A stretch of 64,000 nucleotides of DNA from CAZIAK01 sp964537035 (GTDB lineage Bacteria; Planctomycetota; B15-G4), in assembly GCA_964537035.1 (NCBI GenBank), contig CAZIAK010000017.1:24817-88816 (forward strand), in the 5' to 3' direction. The position numbers were made by a program, and so were the translations under genes. The notes under the pieces are model-generated. The model searched no databases. It worked only from the letters and a program-made list of their open reading frames with translations, and had not been told where the DNA came from. This document shows, piece by piece, positions 6,966 to 16,039 of the stretch (its first letter is position 1; each line of letters starts with the position of its first letter).

Positions 6966-8642
6966 ATGGCAGAGGCTGTCGCTCGCCGTCGCCGCCGCCG
7001 TGGTTCTCGCTGGGTTCTGCTGGTCGTCAGCCTGGGCTCCACCCTGCTCTTGCTGGCGGGGGTTGAAGGCCTGCTGCGCTGGTCGGGCGTGGGAGACATC
7101 CCCCCGGCCGAGGCCTCGCGGCTGCGTTATCAGCAGGTCTATCCGCCCATGCTCCAGCCGGGATCGAGGCCTGATGGCAGCGCGGCCCTGATCACCAACG
7201 ACCGGCGCATGGCCTGGCAGTCGGTGCTGGCCCAGAAGCCCGAGGGAGGGCTGCGCATCTTCACCGTGGGCGGCAGCGCCACCGCGGGCCTGGGCTACAG
7301 CGCCAACATGACCTTCTCCCGCCAGCTCGAACGGCTGCTGCGAGAGGCCGAGCCAGACCGTGAGATCGAGCTGGTCAATCTGGGCATCGTGGCCCTGTCG
7401 TCGAGTCAGGTGCGCTGGATCGTCGAGGATGTGTGCCAGAACTTCGACCCCGATCTGGTCATCGTCTACTCGGGCAACAACGAGTTCCTGGAGATCCATG
7501 CCGAGAAGTTCGTCGAGCTGTCGGGCGGACGGGACACCAGCGTGTTGAGCCGCCTCTCGGACACCAACGTGTTTCGCCTGGTGAACCAGCTCGTGCGCGG
7601 ACGGCCCAAGGGGCGCAACACGACGATCCACGACATGGCCCAGGCCAACGAGCGTGTCTCTGAGTCAGAGATCGTCGACAAGGTCGAGCTGAGCACGGCC
7701 GAGTACGACGAGCTCGTCGATGTCTACGAGCAGAACATCGAGGCCATGGTCAACTCTGCCCAGGGAACGGGCACGCCCCTGTTGCTGATGACGGTGGCAT
7801 CCAACTGGGAGTGGCGGGGACAGGACGATCTCCCCGACGGATGGATCGCTGAGCTGCTCGGCGACGAGGCTGGGCTGAGTTCGGGTGGGGCTGCAGAGGC
7901 CTCGTCGAGCGCAACCCTTGAGGCCGCCCTGGCCCGAGTCGACCTGGAGCTGGCCGCCGCGGGGCCCAGGCAGCGGTCCGGGTGGCAGTTCAAGCGGGCG
8001 GAGCTGTTGGCGGCCCTGGGCAGAGACGGCGAGGCCGTGGTCGCCTACCGGCAGTCCATGAACAGTGACCCTCACCTGCGCCGAGCCACGGACGATCTTG
8101 CCGAGCGCGTCCGCGCCGTGGCCGCTCGGCACGACGTGCCCCTGTTCGACACCATCGAGCTGCTCTCAGGGCTGTCCCCCCGGGGCATGGTGGGCTTCGA
8201 GTTCTTCTACGACTACGTGCATTTCTCACCCCGAGGAGCGCTGGTGGTTGCCGGCGCCCTCTACGACAGCTTGGCCGCTCTGGGTCTCTGCCCTGGCGGT
8301 ACCGACGCAGGGCTCTGGGTCGATCGCGAGTGGAACGACATCGCCCAGCTCACCAGCGATCCCCTGGCCATCGATCGCTGGATGGGTCTGGGGTTCGACC
8401 TGGGCCGGCTCGATGACCGTGATCTCTGGAAGCATCAGATCGCCACCGCTGAACTGGACCAGGCCCTGGCCGACGACCCGGGCGATGTGGCGGCGCTCAT
8501 CTGGCGCGCCAACGTGGATTTCTTCACCCTCGGCGGATTCAATGCTGCGGTCCGGGGCTACGAGGCTGCTCTCGCGCTGGACCCGGCCAACGGGGCAGCG
8601 AAGGACAACCTGGCGCTGCTCCGCGGTCGCCGCCGTCCCTGA
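6966..8642 (+). CDS. Membrane-anchored SGNH-like protein with C-terminal TPR segment
   Basis: 558 residues. An Arg-rich start (ARRRRRRGSRW) and a membrane span (~17-38) precede an SGNH-like domain: block I TVGGSATAGLGY (nucleophile Ser in GGSATAG), LVNLGIVALSSSQ, the Asn block YSGNNEFLEIHAE, and a closing FYDYVHFSPRGA carrying Asp and His. TPR-type helices occur in an insert (~300-360) and near the C-terminus (DPGDVAALIWRANVDFFTLG). Proteins of this layout sit in planctomycete and deltaproteobacterial envelope clusters; substrates are unknown. It follows the DUF5989-like gene by 8 nt and precedes the next membrane protein by 66 nt, suggesting one operon. Confidence 0.75.
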   Translation: MAEAVARRRRRRGSRWVLLVVSLGSTLLLLAGVEGLLRWSGVGDIPPAEASRLRYQQVYPPMLQPGSRPDGSAALITNDRRMAWQSVLAQKPEGGLRIFTVGGSATAGLGYSANMTFSRQLERLLREAEPDREIELVNLGIVALSSSQVRWIVEDVCQNFDPDLVIVYSGNNEFLEIHAEKFVELSGGRDTSVLSRLSDTNVFRLVNQLVRGRPKGRNTTIHDMAQANERVSESEIVDKVELSTAEYDELVDVYEQNIEAMVNSAQGTGTPLLLMTVASNWEWRGQDDLPDGWIAELLGDEAGLSSGGAAEASSSATLEAALARVDLELAAAGPRQRSGWQFKRAELLAALGRDGEAVVAYRQSMNSDPHLRRATDDLAERVRAVAARHDVPLFDTIELLSGLSPRGMVGFEFFYDYVHFSPRGALVVAGALYDSLAALGLCPGGTDAGLWVDREWNDIAQLTSDPLAIDRWMGLGFDLGRLDDRDLWKHQIATAELDQALADDPGDVAALIWRANVDFFTLGGFNAAVRGYEAALALDPANGAAKDNLALLRGRRRP

Positions 8643-8708
8643 TCTCCCGGGCCATTTCGAGCCCACGCTGCCACCCGTTCACGTCGCCCCTGCCCAGCGA
8701 GCTGCTCT

Positions 8709-10718
8709 GTGCCCAGCTTCTCCCATGCCCTGCGTGCGCTGATCCTGCCGGGGCTGTTCGTGCTGGGAGTGATCGCGGTGCGAGTGCCGGTGATGTTGGC
8801 GCACCTCGACAGCTGGTATCCCTTCGAGATCTTCTCGGGCAACGTGGCGGCGGCCCTGCTCGACGGGGTGTCCCTCGACGTGCCACACCTGTACATCATC
8901 GCGCACATTCGTGGGGGCGCCCTGTTCGGGGTGCTGGCTGCGCCGCTCTACTGGGCCCTGGGATCGAGCACCTTGGTGCTGAAGCTCGTGCCCCTGCTCT
9001 GGAACGCCTTGGCCGTGGGCCTGGTGGTGGCCGTGGTGCGCAAGCACTTCTCGCGCCGTGGGGCCATCGCCGTGGGACTGGTGTTTCTGCTGCCCTCGCC
9101 GCTCTTCGCCAAGCTGTCCACCATGGTCTTCGCGTCCCACATGGAGTCGGCCTTGCTGACGCTTGTGGCCCTGCACCTGTTCTTCTCCATGACGATCCAG
9201 GGCCAGTGGAGCAGGGGGCGCTTCGCCATGTTTGGCCTGGTGCTCGGATTGTCGGCGAGCTTTCACATGCAGAGCTTGATGGCCGGCCTGATCATGGCCG
9301 GGCTGATGGTGTTGGCCCAGCCCCGTCGCTGTCTGGCCGGAGCCTTGCCTGCCCTGCTCTGCGCCGCCATCGGGGCCGCTCCCACCCAGCTGTTTGCAGG
9401 GGGGGACGCGCACATCGGCACCGCACTGTTCGGCTCGCGCCCCTCCAGCGTGCGGGCCGTGGGGGACGGCGGTGCCATGCTCTACACGGGCATCGACAAC
9501 AAGCTGAAGGCGGCGCTCAGTGAAGGCATGGCGCCGCTGCTGGAGTTCGGCGAGCTGGGGCCCTCTGCGGGTGGGTCCGCGGCTCACCTCTACTCGGCGC
9601 TGCTGGCCGTCGGTTGTCTGATGCTGCTCTGGCGTGAGCGCCATGGGCTGCTGGCCCTGCCCGGCCGTCTGCTCCCCGGGGCTCAGGCTTCGCTCAGCCC
9701 GGTGAGCTTCTTCGTGCTTCATGCGCTCGCCGTGGGGGTCCTGTTCATCCTCTCGATCATGCCTCTGGAGTCCTGGTTCGTGGGCACGGGCATGAACGGG
9801 CGGCGGCTGGTGCCCATGATCTTCTCGATCATGATCATGGGCGCTCTCGGCCTGGTGCCGAAAGACGAGGCGGCGCCCATGAGCTGGTTCGGCAAGGGCG
9901 CCCTGGCGACGTTGTGCCTGCTCGGAGCCTGGGGCAGCTGGGCCAGTGGGCAGAGCACGGAGGCCAGCCGCCTGGAGCAGCGGGGCGAGTGCTACGAGTG
10001 GTTCCTGGCCCAGATCACCCATGAGACGGGCAACGATCTGCCCGCGGGCTTTGACTTGCTGGCTGAGATCGACCACGGCGACTGGCACTTCGCGACCCTG
10101 CGCTATCGGCTGCCCTCGACCTTGCCGCTCACGGCGAAGCTGGCTGCCCGCCTGCGCTGGGCCTTGCAAGACGACGGGCGCCCCGAGCTGACCCTGCTGC
10201 GCCTGACCCTGCTGGGACGTCAGCTCGGGATGACGCCCAAGGCCCTGCCAGCGTTGGCCGAGTCCACTGAGTTTCAGGTCTTGCCGCCGGAGCAACGGGC
10301 GGCGCTGTTTCATGGCGTCGGGCTGGGCACGCCCCACCCCCGGCCGGTGACAGACAAGACGCTCGGTGTGGTCCCCCCGGTGCTGCGCCAGCTGCTGGTG
10401 AGCACCGACGGCCAGAATCGGGTGGCAGCGCTAGAAGGCTTCGGATTCGAGATGGGCTTCGTCTTCGAGCCCTACAACGAGCAGCTCGTGCGCCGGGTGA
10501 TCGAACTCGAGGCCCTCGACCAGAACTCCATCCGTGCGGTGTGCCGAGGCTTCGGTTGGGGGTGCCGCCAGCGTTATGCAGAACCCCCAGACCATGTCCC
10601 CGTGGGGCTACGGGCTGCGGACATCGTTCCCGAAGCTGGCAGGGTCGCGTTCGTCGCGGGCTTCAGCGGAGAGCGGTTGCCAGCAGAGGCGGCTGTCCTT
10701 GGAGGCACGGACGGCTAG
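8709..10718 (+). CDS. Polytopic membrane protein, GT-C glycosyltransferase-like
   Basis: 669 residues from a GTG start; no in-frame ATG near this point keeps the first span. The first ~430 residues contain about ten hydrophobic segments (VLGVIAVRVPVML, LVPLLWNALAVGLVVAVV, MAGLIMAGLMVLA and others), then a soluble helical C-terminal region of ~240 residues with several Cys near the end (VCRGFGWGCRQ). The topology resembles GT-C family transferases that use polyprenyl-phosphate sugars, but I do not see a clear Asp-Glu motif in the first loop, so the enzyme call is tentative. It lies downstream of the SGNH gene on the same strand and is followed by the sulfatase-like pair. Confidence 0.55.
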   Translation: MPSFSHALRALILPGLFVLGVIAVRVPVMLAHLDSWYPFEIFSGNVAAALLDGVSLDVPHLYIIAHIRGGALFGVLAAPLYWALGSSTLVLKLVPLLWNALAVGLVVAVVRKHFSRRGAIAVGLVFLLPSPLFAKLSTMVFASHMESALLTLVALHLFFSMTIQGQWSRGRFAMFGLVLGLSASFHMQSLMAGLIMAGLMVLAQPRRCLAGALPALLCAAIGAAPTQLFAGGDAHIGTALFGSRPSSVRAVGDGGAMLYTGIDNKLKAALSEGMAPLLEFGELGPSAGGSAAHLYSALLAVGCLMLLWRERHGLLALPGRLLPGAQASLSPVSFFVLHALAVGVLFILSIMPLESWFVGTGMNGRRLVPMIFSIMIMGALGLVPKDEAAPMSWFGKGALATLCLLGAWGSWASGQSTEASRLEQRGECYEWFLAQITHETGNDLPAGFDLLAEIDHGDWHFATLRYRLPSTLPLTAKLAARLRWALQDDGRPELTLLRLTLLGRQLGMTPKALPALAESTEFQVLPPEQRAALFHGVGLGTPHPRPVTDKTLGVVPPVLRQLLVSTDGQNRVAALEGFGFEMGFVFEPYNEQLVRRVIELEALDQNSIRAVCRGFGWGCRQRYAEPPDHVPVGLRAADIVPEAGRVAFVAGFSGERLPAEAAVLGGTDG

Positions 10719-10775
10719 CCTTACCGGGGCGCGTTCTCCGGCGGTCACGCTGCTCTCTCGTGCCAGGGGCCGGGC

Positions 10776-10781
10776 TACAAT
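10776..10781 (+). promoter_or_regulatory. -10 element placed for a leaderless transcript
   Basis: TACAAT lies 7 nt before the ATG at 10789. The paralogous gene at 12313 has the same box 6 nt before its ATG. A -10 box at this spacing would place the transcription start at or next to the start codon. Confidence 0.45.
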
Positions 10782-10788
10782 CCCCGGC

Positions 10789-12219
10789 ATGATGAAGCGC
10801 CTCTGCCATGCCTTGCTCTGTTGTCTGGTCTCCTCGCTGGTCTGGGGCTGCGGGGAGGGCGTGAGCGAAAGCGCGCCGCTCGATGGACGCGGCCATCCTC
10901 GGGCCCGTTCCGTGGTGCTGTTCACCATCGATACCTTGCGCGCCGATCGCATCGCCATGTACCGAGACGGGGCGCCGAGCAGCCCGGCTTCGTCGCGGCT
11001 GGCCGAGTCTGCCCTGGTCTTTGATCGGGCCTATGCCCAGGCCTGCAACACCAGCCCTTCCATGGCCAGCATGCTCACCGGCCTCGTGCCGCCCCGTCAT
11101 GGCGTGGTCCGCCAGACGGCGAAGATGAACGACCATGTGGTCAGCCTGCCGGTCATGCTCAAGACCGCTGGCCTGCGCACGGGCTCGTTCGTGGCCAACC
11201 TGTGCAAGCTGCAAGACGTGCAACCGAGCGTGTTCAATGAAGGCTGGGACGTGCGCTTCTGCGGCATGGACGACGAGCTGCCCCAGCACATGTGGGACCA
11301 GGCCGTGGTCGACGCGGGCATGGAGTTCATCCGCCAGGCAGAGGCCGAGGGGGTGCCCTACGTGGCCTGGATCCACCTCATGGATCCGCACAGCGAGTAC
11401 GACCCGGAGCCGACTGACTGGGACCACGAGACCGACCCGGTGATGTCCAAGATCGCCCAGGTGCAGTACCTGTCGAGCTTCGAAGAGACCCGGGCTGCGC
11501 CTCCCGCAGAGGTGCTTGAGCGGCTCAACGCTCTGTACGACGCCGAGGTCACGGGCTCTGATCGCCAGCTGGGCCGATTGCTCGACTGCCTCGACGAGCT
11601 CCCTGGCGGTGACGACATCGCGCTGATCTTCTCCGCCGATCACGGCGAAGAGCTGTACGAGACCTGGCACCGCATCGGCCACGGCTTCTCCATGACCGAG
11701 GGCGTGCTCCATGTGCCCCTGGCCATTCGCGCGCCGGGAGTCGAAGCCGGGCGCACCGACGCCTTGGTGGAGACCCTGTCGATCACACCGACCATTCTCG
11801 AGCTGCTCGGTCTCAACTCGCCCTACGCCCTCGACGGGGACAGCCTGCTGGGGCAGCGCCCTGGTCGCACCGCCAGCCGTTCCTTCGAGAACGACTGGGC
11901 CTTGAGTCTGCGCACCGCGGACCACCGCTACTGGCGGCGCACCCTGGCCGAAGCGCCCAGCCGACCATTTGTTGGCTGGCGTCTGGAGGCACCATGGTTC
12001 GAGCAGCCCGAGTGCCTGGCCGCGTATGCAGGGCCCTGGCAGAACGAGCCCCGCTGGATCGATGCCGGCGATCCCCAGAACCAGACCGTGCTGCGCAACC
12101 TGCGCGGCGAACTCCAGCGCACCGTCGAGGTGCTGCAGGCTCAGCCACCCATCGAGGAGATCAGGGACGCGGCCTACCTGCAGCAGCTACGCGAGCTGGG
12201 CTATCTTGGCGACGGCTGA
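10789..12219 (+). CDS. Sulfatase/alkaline-phosphatase-fold lipoprotein, copy 1
   Basis: 476 residues; start at the ATG-ATG preceding the signal peptide MKRLCHALLCCLVSS, with a probable lipid Cys in VWGC. Metal-binding motifs of the superfamily are present: TIDTLRADR near the N-terminus and IFSADHGEEL in the middle. The nucleophile region reads CNTSPSMASMLTG. Aligned to the sulfatase motif C/S-x-P-S/A-R, the nucleophile position is Thr and the Arg is Met, so the formylglycine chemistry of true sulfatases is not expected. Thr is a known nucleophile elsewhere in the superfamily (phosphodiesterases, phosphoethanolamine transferases). It is a tandem paralogue of the next gene and acts outside the cytoplasmic membrane. 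Confidence 0.8.
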   Translation: MMKRLCHALLCCLVSSLVWGCGEGVSESAPLDGRGHPRARSVVLFTIDTLRADRIAMYRDGAPSSPASSRLAESALVFDRAYAQACNTSPSMASMLTGLVPPRHGVVRQTAKMNDHVVSLPVMLKTAGLRTGSFVANLCKLQDVQPSVFNEGWDVRFCGMDDELPQHMWDQAVVDAGMEFIRQAEAEGVPYVAWIHLMDPHSEYDPEPTDWDHETDPVMSKIAQVQYLSSFEETRAAPPAEVLERLNALYDAEVTGSDRQLGRLLDCLDELPGGDDIALIFSADHGEELYETWHRIGHGFSMTEGVLHVPLAIRAPGVEAGRTDALVETLSITPTILELLGLNSPYALDGDSLLGQRPGRTASRSFENDWALSLRTADHRYWRRTLAEAPSRPFVGWRLEAPWFEQPECLAAYAGPWQNEPRWIDAGDPQNQTVLRNLRGELQRTVEVLQAQPPIEEIRDAAYLQQLRELGYLGDG

Positions 12220-12223
12220 CGGC

Positions 12224-12281
12224 CTGTGCGTAAAGTGCCGCGCGCCGAGGCGCACTCGTCATCACGGCACTTTACGCACAG
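12224..12281 (+). repeat. 17-bp perfect inverted repeat between the sulfatase-like paralogues
   Basis: CTGTGCGTAAAGTGCCG (12224-12240) and its exact complement (12265-12281) flank a 24-nt loop starting CGCGCCGAGG. It begins 4 nt after the stop codon of copy 1 and ends 31 nt before copy 2. It may act as a terminator or attenuator. It shares stem and loop sequence with the inverted repeat at 62582-62630. Confidence 0.8.
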
Positions 12282-12300
12282 TCTGCCAAGGGTGACTGGC

Positions 12301-12306
12301 TACAAT
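12301..12306 (+). promoter_or_regulatory. -10 element placed for a leaderless transcript
   Basis: TACAAT is 6 nt before the ATG at 12313, inside a GGCTACAATCCC string also present before the paralogue at 10789. No Shine-Dalgarno is visible. Confidence 0.45.
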
Positions 12307-12312
12307 CCCGCG

Positions 12313-13740
12313 ATGATCCACCGCCTCGTATTGCTCCTGTGCTGCGCGACCTTGTGTGCTTGTGGCGACACCCAGCCCTCGGCGCCAGCGCCCCCTGCCT
12401 CTGACGGGCACCCCCGGGCTCGCTCCGTGGTGTTGTTCACCATCGACACCTTGCGCGCTGACCGTATCGCCATGTACCGCGATGAGGCGCCGAGGAGCCC
12501 GTCTACTGCACGCCTGGCTGAAGACTCGCTCGTCTTTGAGCGAGCGTACAGCCAGGCCTGCAACACCAGCCCGGCGGTGGCCAGCTTTCTCACCGGGCTG
12601 CTGCCGCCCCGTCACGGCGTGTTGCACCAGGTGGCCAAGATGAGTGACAGCGTGGTCACCTTGCCCATGATGCTCAAGGCCGAGGGCCTGCGCACCGGGT
12701 CGTTCGTGGCCAACCTGTGCAAGCTGCAGGACGTCCAGCCCAGCGTGTTCAACGAAGGCTGGGATGTGCGCTTCTGCGGCATGGACGACAAGAAGCCTCA
12801 GCACGAGTGGGACCAGGCGGTCGTCGACGCGGGCATGGAGTTCATCCGTCAAGCAGAGGCGGACGGCGTGCCCTACATGGCCTGGATCCACCTCATGGAT
12901 CCCCACAGCGAGTACGACCCGGAACCCCAAGATTGGGACCACGAGAGCAGCCCGGTGCGAGCCAAGATCGCCCAGGTGCAGTACCTCTCCAGCTTCGAAG
13001 AGACCTTCGCCCCGCCTCCCGCGCCGGTGCTCGACCGACTCAACGCGCTGTACGACGCCGAGGTCACCGGTTCTGATCGCCAGCTGGGTCGCCTGCTCGA
13101 TTTTCTTGATGAGCTGCCCGGCGGTGACGAGATCGCGCTGATCTTCTCAGCTGATCACGGCGAAGAGCTCTACGAGACCTGGTCCCGCATCGGCCACGGC
13201 TTCTCCATGACCGAAGGTGTGCTCCATGTGCCCCTGGCCATTCGGGCGCCAGGGGTCGAGGCCGGGCGCACCGACGCCTTGGTGGAGACCTTGTCGATCA
13301 CGCCGACCATCCTGGGGCTGCTGGGTCTTGAGTCTCCCTACGAACTCGACGGCGAGACCCTGCTGGCCGAAGACCCTGGCGTGGCAGCAGCTCGTTCCTT
13401 CGAGAGCGGGTTGGCCATGACCTTGCGTACGGACGACCACCGCTACTGGCGTCGCACGGTCAAGAAGGCGCCGACCCGAGAGTGGGTGGGCTGGCGCCTG
13501 AAGGCCCCGTGGTTTCAGCAGGCCGAGTGCATGGCGTCATTTGTTGGTCCCTGGCAATACCAGCCCCAGTGGATCGCTCTCGATGACCCCGAGCAGCAGC
13601 CCGTGGTGGGCGAGCTGCGCAGCCAGGCCGGGCGACTGATGGACACGATCAGAGCCCAGCCGCCCATCGAGGAGATCGTCGACGCCGACTACCTGCAGCA
13701 GCTGCGGGAGCTGGGATACATTGGCGAAGACCAGCACTGA
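12313..13740 (+). CDS. Sulfatase/alkaline-phosphatase-fold lipoprotein, copy 2
   Basis: 475 residues and clearly a tandem duplicate of the preceding gene: most of the mature sequence is identical by eye, including FTIDTLRADRIAMYRD, GSFVANLCKLQDVQPS and LIFSADHGEELYETW. The signal peptide differs but keeps a lipobox (LCAC). The nucleophile region is CNTSPAVASFLTG, again Thr at the catalytic position and no Arg. The C-termini (QPPIEEI...DYLQQLRELGYIG) also match. The two copies may have split substrate preference or simply raise dosage. The gene converges on hisB with 34 bp between the stops. Confidence 0.8.
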   Translation: MIHRLVLLLCCATLCACGDTQPSAPAPPASDGHPRARSVVLFTIDTLRADRIAMYRDEAPRSPSTARLAEDSLVFERAYSQACNTSPAVASFLTGLLPPRHGVLHQVAKMSDSVVTLPMMLKAEGLRTGSFVANLCKLQDVQPSVFNEGWDVRFCGMDDKKPQHEWDQAVVDAGMEFIRQAEADGVPYMAWIHLMDPHSEYDPEPQDWDHESSPVRAKIAQVQYLSSFEETFAPPPAPVLDRLNALYDAEVTGSDRQLGRLLDFLDELPGGDEIALIFSADHGEELYETWSRIGHGFSMTEGVLHVPLAIRAPGVEAGRTDALVETLSITPTILGLLGLESPYELDGETLLAEDPGVAAARSFESGLAMTLRTDDHRYWRRTVKKAPTREWVGWRLKAPWFQQAECMASFVGPWQYQPQWIALDDPEQQPVVGELRSQAGRLMDTIRAQPPIEEIVDADYLQQLRELGYIGEDQH

Positions 13741-13774
13741 CGGTGATCGCCAGGCCCACGTGAAGCGCCTCCGT

Positions 13775-14872
13775 TCAGAGGAGGACCTTCTCTGTGGAGG
13801 CCTGCTGGTTGGCCGCGTCACGGACCAGCGCGCCACGCAGGGCCCTGGCCACGGCCTTGAAGACCGCCGCGATCATGTGGTGCCCGTTGTTGCCGGTGAC
13901 CGTGATGTGCACGGTCGCGCCGAGGGCGTCGGCGAAGCAGCGGAAGAAGTGGCTGACCAACTCGGTAGGCAGGTCGCCCACCCGTTCCCGGGGGAAGTTG
14001 CCGGCGAAGACCAGCTGGCCCCGTCCGGAGAGGTCGATGGCCACCTGGGCAAGGGCTTCCTCCATGGGCAGCACGAAGCCGTATCTCCCGATGCCGTAGC
14101 GGTCGCCGAGGGCCTCGTCGAGGGCGCTGCCCAGGGCCATGGCCGCGTCTTGCACCGTGTGGAGTTCGTCCACGTGGAGGTCGCCCTTCACGGTCATGTC
14201 GAGATCGAAGCCCCCATGCTGGGAGAGCTGCTCGAGCATGTGGTCGAAGAAACCGAGGCCCGTGGTGATGTGCGATTGCCCTGAGCCATCCAGATCGACG
14301 CTGGCGCTCACCGAGGTGTGCTCGGTCTTGAGCTGAACCTTGCCAACCCGGGGAAGGGCGATGAGCATGTCGGCCACAGCGCGCCAGGTCAGGGCTCCGG
14401 GGTCGTCGCAGCTGAACTCGCCGTTGCGCGCCAGGCGCAGGCCGCGGACGCCCATGTTGCGGGCCAGCTCGATGTCGGTGGGGCGGTCGCCGACGACCGC
14501 TGAGCGAGCGGTGTCGATGTCGACGCGCTTGAGGTACGGCGTGAGCATGCCCAGGTGGGGCTTGCGGCAGGTGCAGCGGTCTTCGAGGGTGTGGGGGCAC
14601 ACGAGCACGTCATCGAAGACGATGCCCTGGGACGCGAACATCTCCAGGAACTTCTGCTGCACCGGGCGAAAGATCGCCTGAGGATAGGCGGGCGTCCCCA
14701 GTCCGCCCTGGTTGGACACGACCACAAAAATGTAGCCGTGACGCTTGAGTCGCAACAGCGAGGGGATCACGTCGCGGACCAGACCCAGCTTGGCCAAGTT
14801 GTCGACCTTGCCCTGCTCGGGCGCCTCGATCAGCGTACCGTCGCGATCGATGAAGAGGATTGCACGCGTCAT
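13775..14872 (-). CDS. hisB: Bifunctional histidinol-phosphatase / imidazoleglycerol-phosphate dehydratase
   Basis: 365 residues, close to the ~355 of enterobacterial HisB. The N-terminal half is a HAD-type phosphatase: FIDRDGTLIE with both catalytic Asp, VVVSNQGGLGT, a zinc loop CPHTLEDRCTCRKP, and GDRPTDIELA. The C-terminal half is the dehydratase with GLGFFDHMLEQLSQHGG, DELHTVQDAAMALG, and GNNGHHMIAAVFKAVARAL. The ATG of MTRAILF is preceded by GGAGGGA at good spacing, so the longer frame upstream is rejected. It catalyses steps 6 and 8 of histidine synthesis in the cytoplasm. No other his genes are nearby. Confidence 0.95.
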   Translation of the reverse strand: MTRAILFIDRDGTLIEAPEQGKVDNLAKLGLVRDVIPSLLRLKRHGYIFVVVSNQGGLGTPAYPQAIFRPVQQKFLEMFASQGIVFDDVLVCPHTLEDRCTCRKPHLGMLTPYLKRVDIDTARSAVVGDRPTDIELARNMGVRGLRLARNGEFSCDDPGALTWRAVADMLIALPRVGKVQLKTEHTSVSASVDLDGSGQSHITTGLGFFDHMLEQLSQHGGFDLDMTVKGDLHVDELHTVQDAAMALGSALDEALGDRYGIGRYGFVLPMEEALAQVAIDLSGRGQLVFAGNFPRERVGDLPTELVSHFFRCFADALGATVHITVTGNNGHHMIAAVFKAVARALRGALVRDAANQQASTEKVLL

Positions 14873-15160
14873 CAGGCCGTTCCCTCCAGAGCGGCCGGGC
14901 GCCGCTGATACTGCGTTGTTCAGCCCACAGCAACCTCCATGCAGGCCCGCGACAGCGCCGGAGATTGAGGCCTCCACCACGTTGCGGCGACATGTCGTTC
15001 TATGACGCTCCCCAGCTCATCGGCACGAACGGGCCAGAAGTTGGCATCTCTCTCAAAAGATCTCGCCGAGGTTGGCAGGGCCCGTCAGCGAGGGTACGTG
15101 GAGTCCATGGACCTGAGCGGGGTCTCAGGGGCCTGTTCGGGCTGGATCTCGACGGGACGC

Positions 15161-16015
15161 CTACTCGCACCAGCTGATCAGCTGGGCCACCAGGCGCTGG
15201 CGGATGTCCTCACGGCGTATCAAGGCGTCCATGTGCCGGCCGTTGGCAACCGGCCAGAATTCCTTGGGTGGTGCTGCCAGCGCATGGATCTTCACGCCTC
15301 TGGAGAAGGGCACGGTGGCATCCCGCTCGCCATGAATGACCACCAGGGGGATCTCCCCACGGTTCTTCAGGTTCGGGCCGGGCGCGTGGTCGTCGCTGAC
15401 CAGGCAGGAGACCAGGGGCACGGAGAACGGTGAGTCGCCGAAGACCGTGTTGGCCACGGAGACATAGCTGGCGAAGCTGGAGTCGATGACCAGGCCCCGC
15501 ACTCCTGCCCGGTTGCCTTCGCCCACGAGGGCCAGGGCGATGGCTCCCCCCAGGCTCTGGCCCAGGACCACGATGCGTTGGGGGTCGACCCCTTCGAGGG
15601 TTCGCAGTCTGGCCAAGGCGGCGTTGGCATCTTCGTGGATGCCCTGGCGAGAGGGAGCGCCTTGGGAGCGACCGTAGCCCCGGTAGTCGAAGGTGAACAC
15701 GTTGAAGCCATGGGCGGTCAGCCAGCGCACCTGGCCCACGTGGCTGGTGATGTTCTGGGCGTTGCCGTGGCAGTGCAGCAAGGTCCCCAGGGCGGAGTCG
15801 GCGCCGCCCTCAGCTTCGAGGAACCAACCGTGTAGCTCCGTGCCGTCCTCGCTCTTGAACAGGACATCGCGACAGGGTGTGGGCTGCTGCTGCGGCGTGC
15901 TGTAGACCGTGGAGTTGGGAAAGTAGAACAGCCTGTTGGCCAGGTGAAACGGTGTCAGCACCAGGAGCAGCAGCCAGAGCAGCAAGGCGGCGAGGGATGC
16001 GTTGATCAGAATCAT
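15161..16015 (-). CDS. Alpha/beta hydrolase, ABHD13/YfhR-like, membrane-anchored
   Basis: 284 residues. An N-terminal membrane span (ASLAALLLWLLLLVLTPF) is followed by an alpha/beta hydrolase domain: HCHGNAQNITSH (oxyanion region), DYRGYGRSQG, nucleophile elbow VLGQSLGG, Asp in HGERDATVPFSRG, and His in NGRHMDAL. This is the arrangement of the BEM46/ABHD13/YfhR family of serine hydrolases, whose substrates are mostly unknown esters or lipids. The stop is 24 nt after the start of the downstream GT-C-like gene's neighbour region, on the same strand, suggesting joint transcription with 16040-17677. Confidence 0.85.
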   Translation of the reverse strand: MILINASLAALLLWLLLLVLTPFHLANRLFYFPNSTVYSTPQQQPTPCRDVLFKSEDGTELHGWFLEAEGGADSALGTLLHCHGNAQNITSHVGQVRWLTAHGFNVFTFDYRGYGRSQGAPSRQGIHEDANAALARLRTLEGVDPQRIVVLGQSLGGAIALALVGEGNRAGVRGLVIDSSFASYVSVANTVFGDSPFSVPLVSCLVSDDHAPGPNLKNRGEIPLVVIHGERDATVPFSRGVKIHALAAPPKEFWPVANGRHMDALIRREDIRQRLVAQLISWCE

Positions 16016-16039
16016 GGGCAGGTCATGGCTGGGTCTCGT

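Noticed and set aside
8679..10337. 552-codon minus-strand ORF
   Set aside because: Antisense to the multi-span membrane protein; Gln/His/Arg-rich composition typical of a shadow frame.
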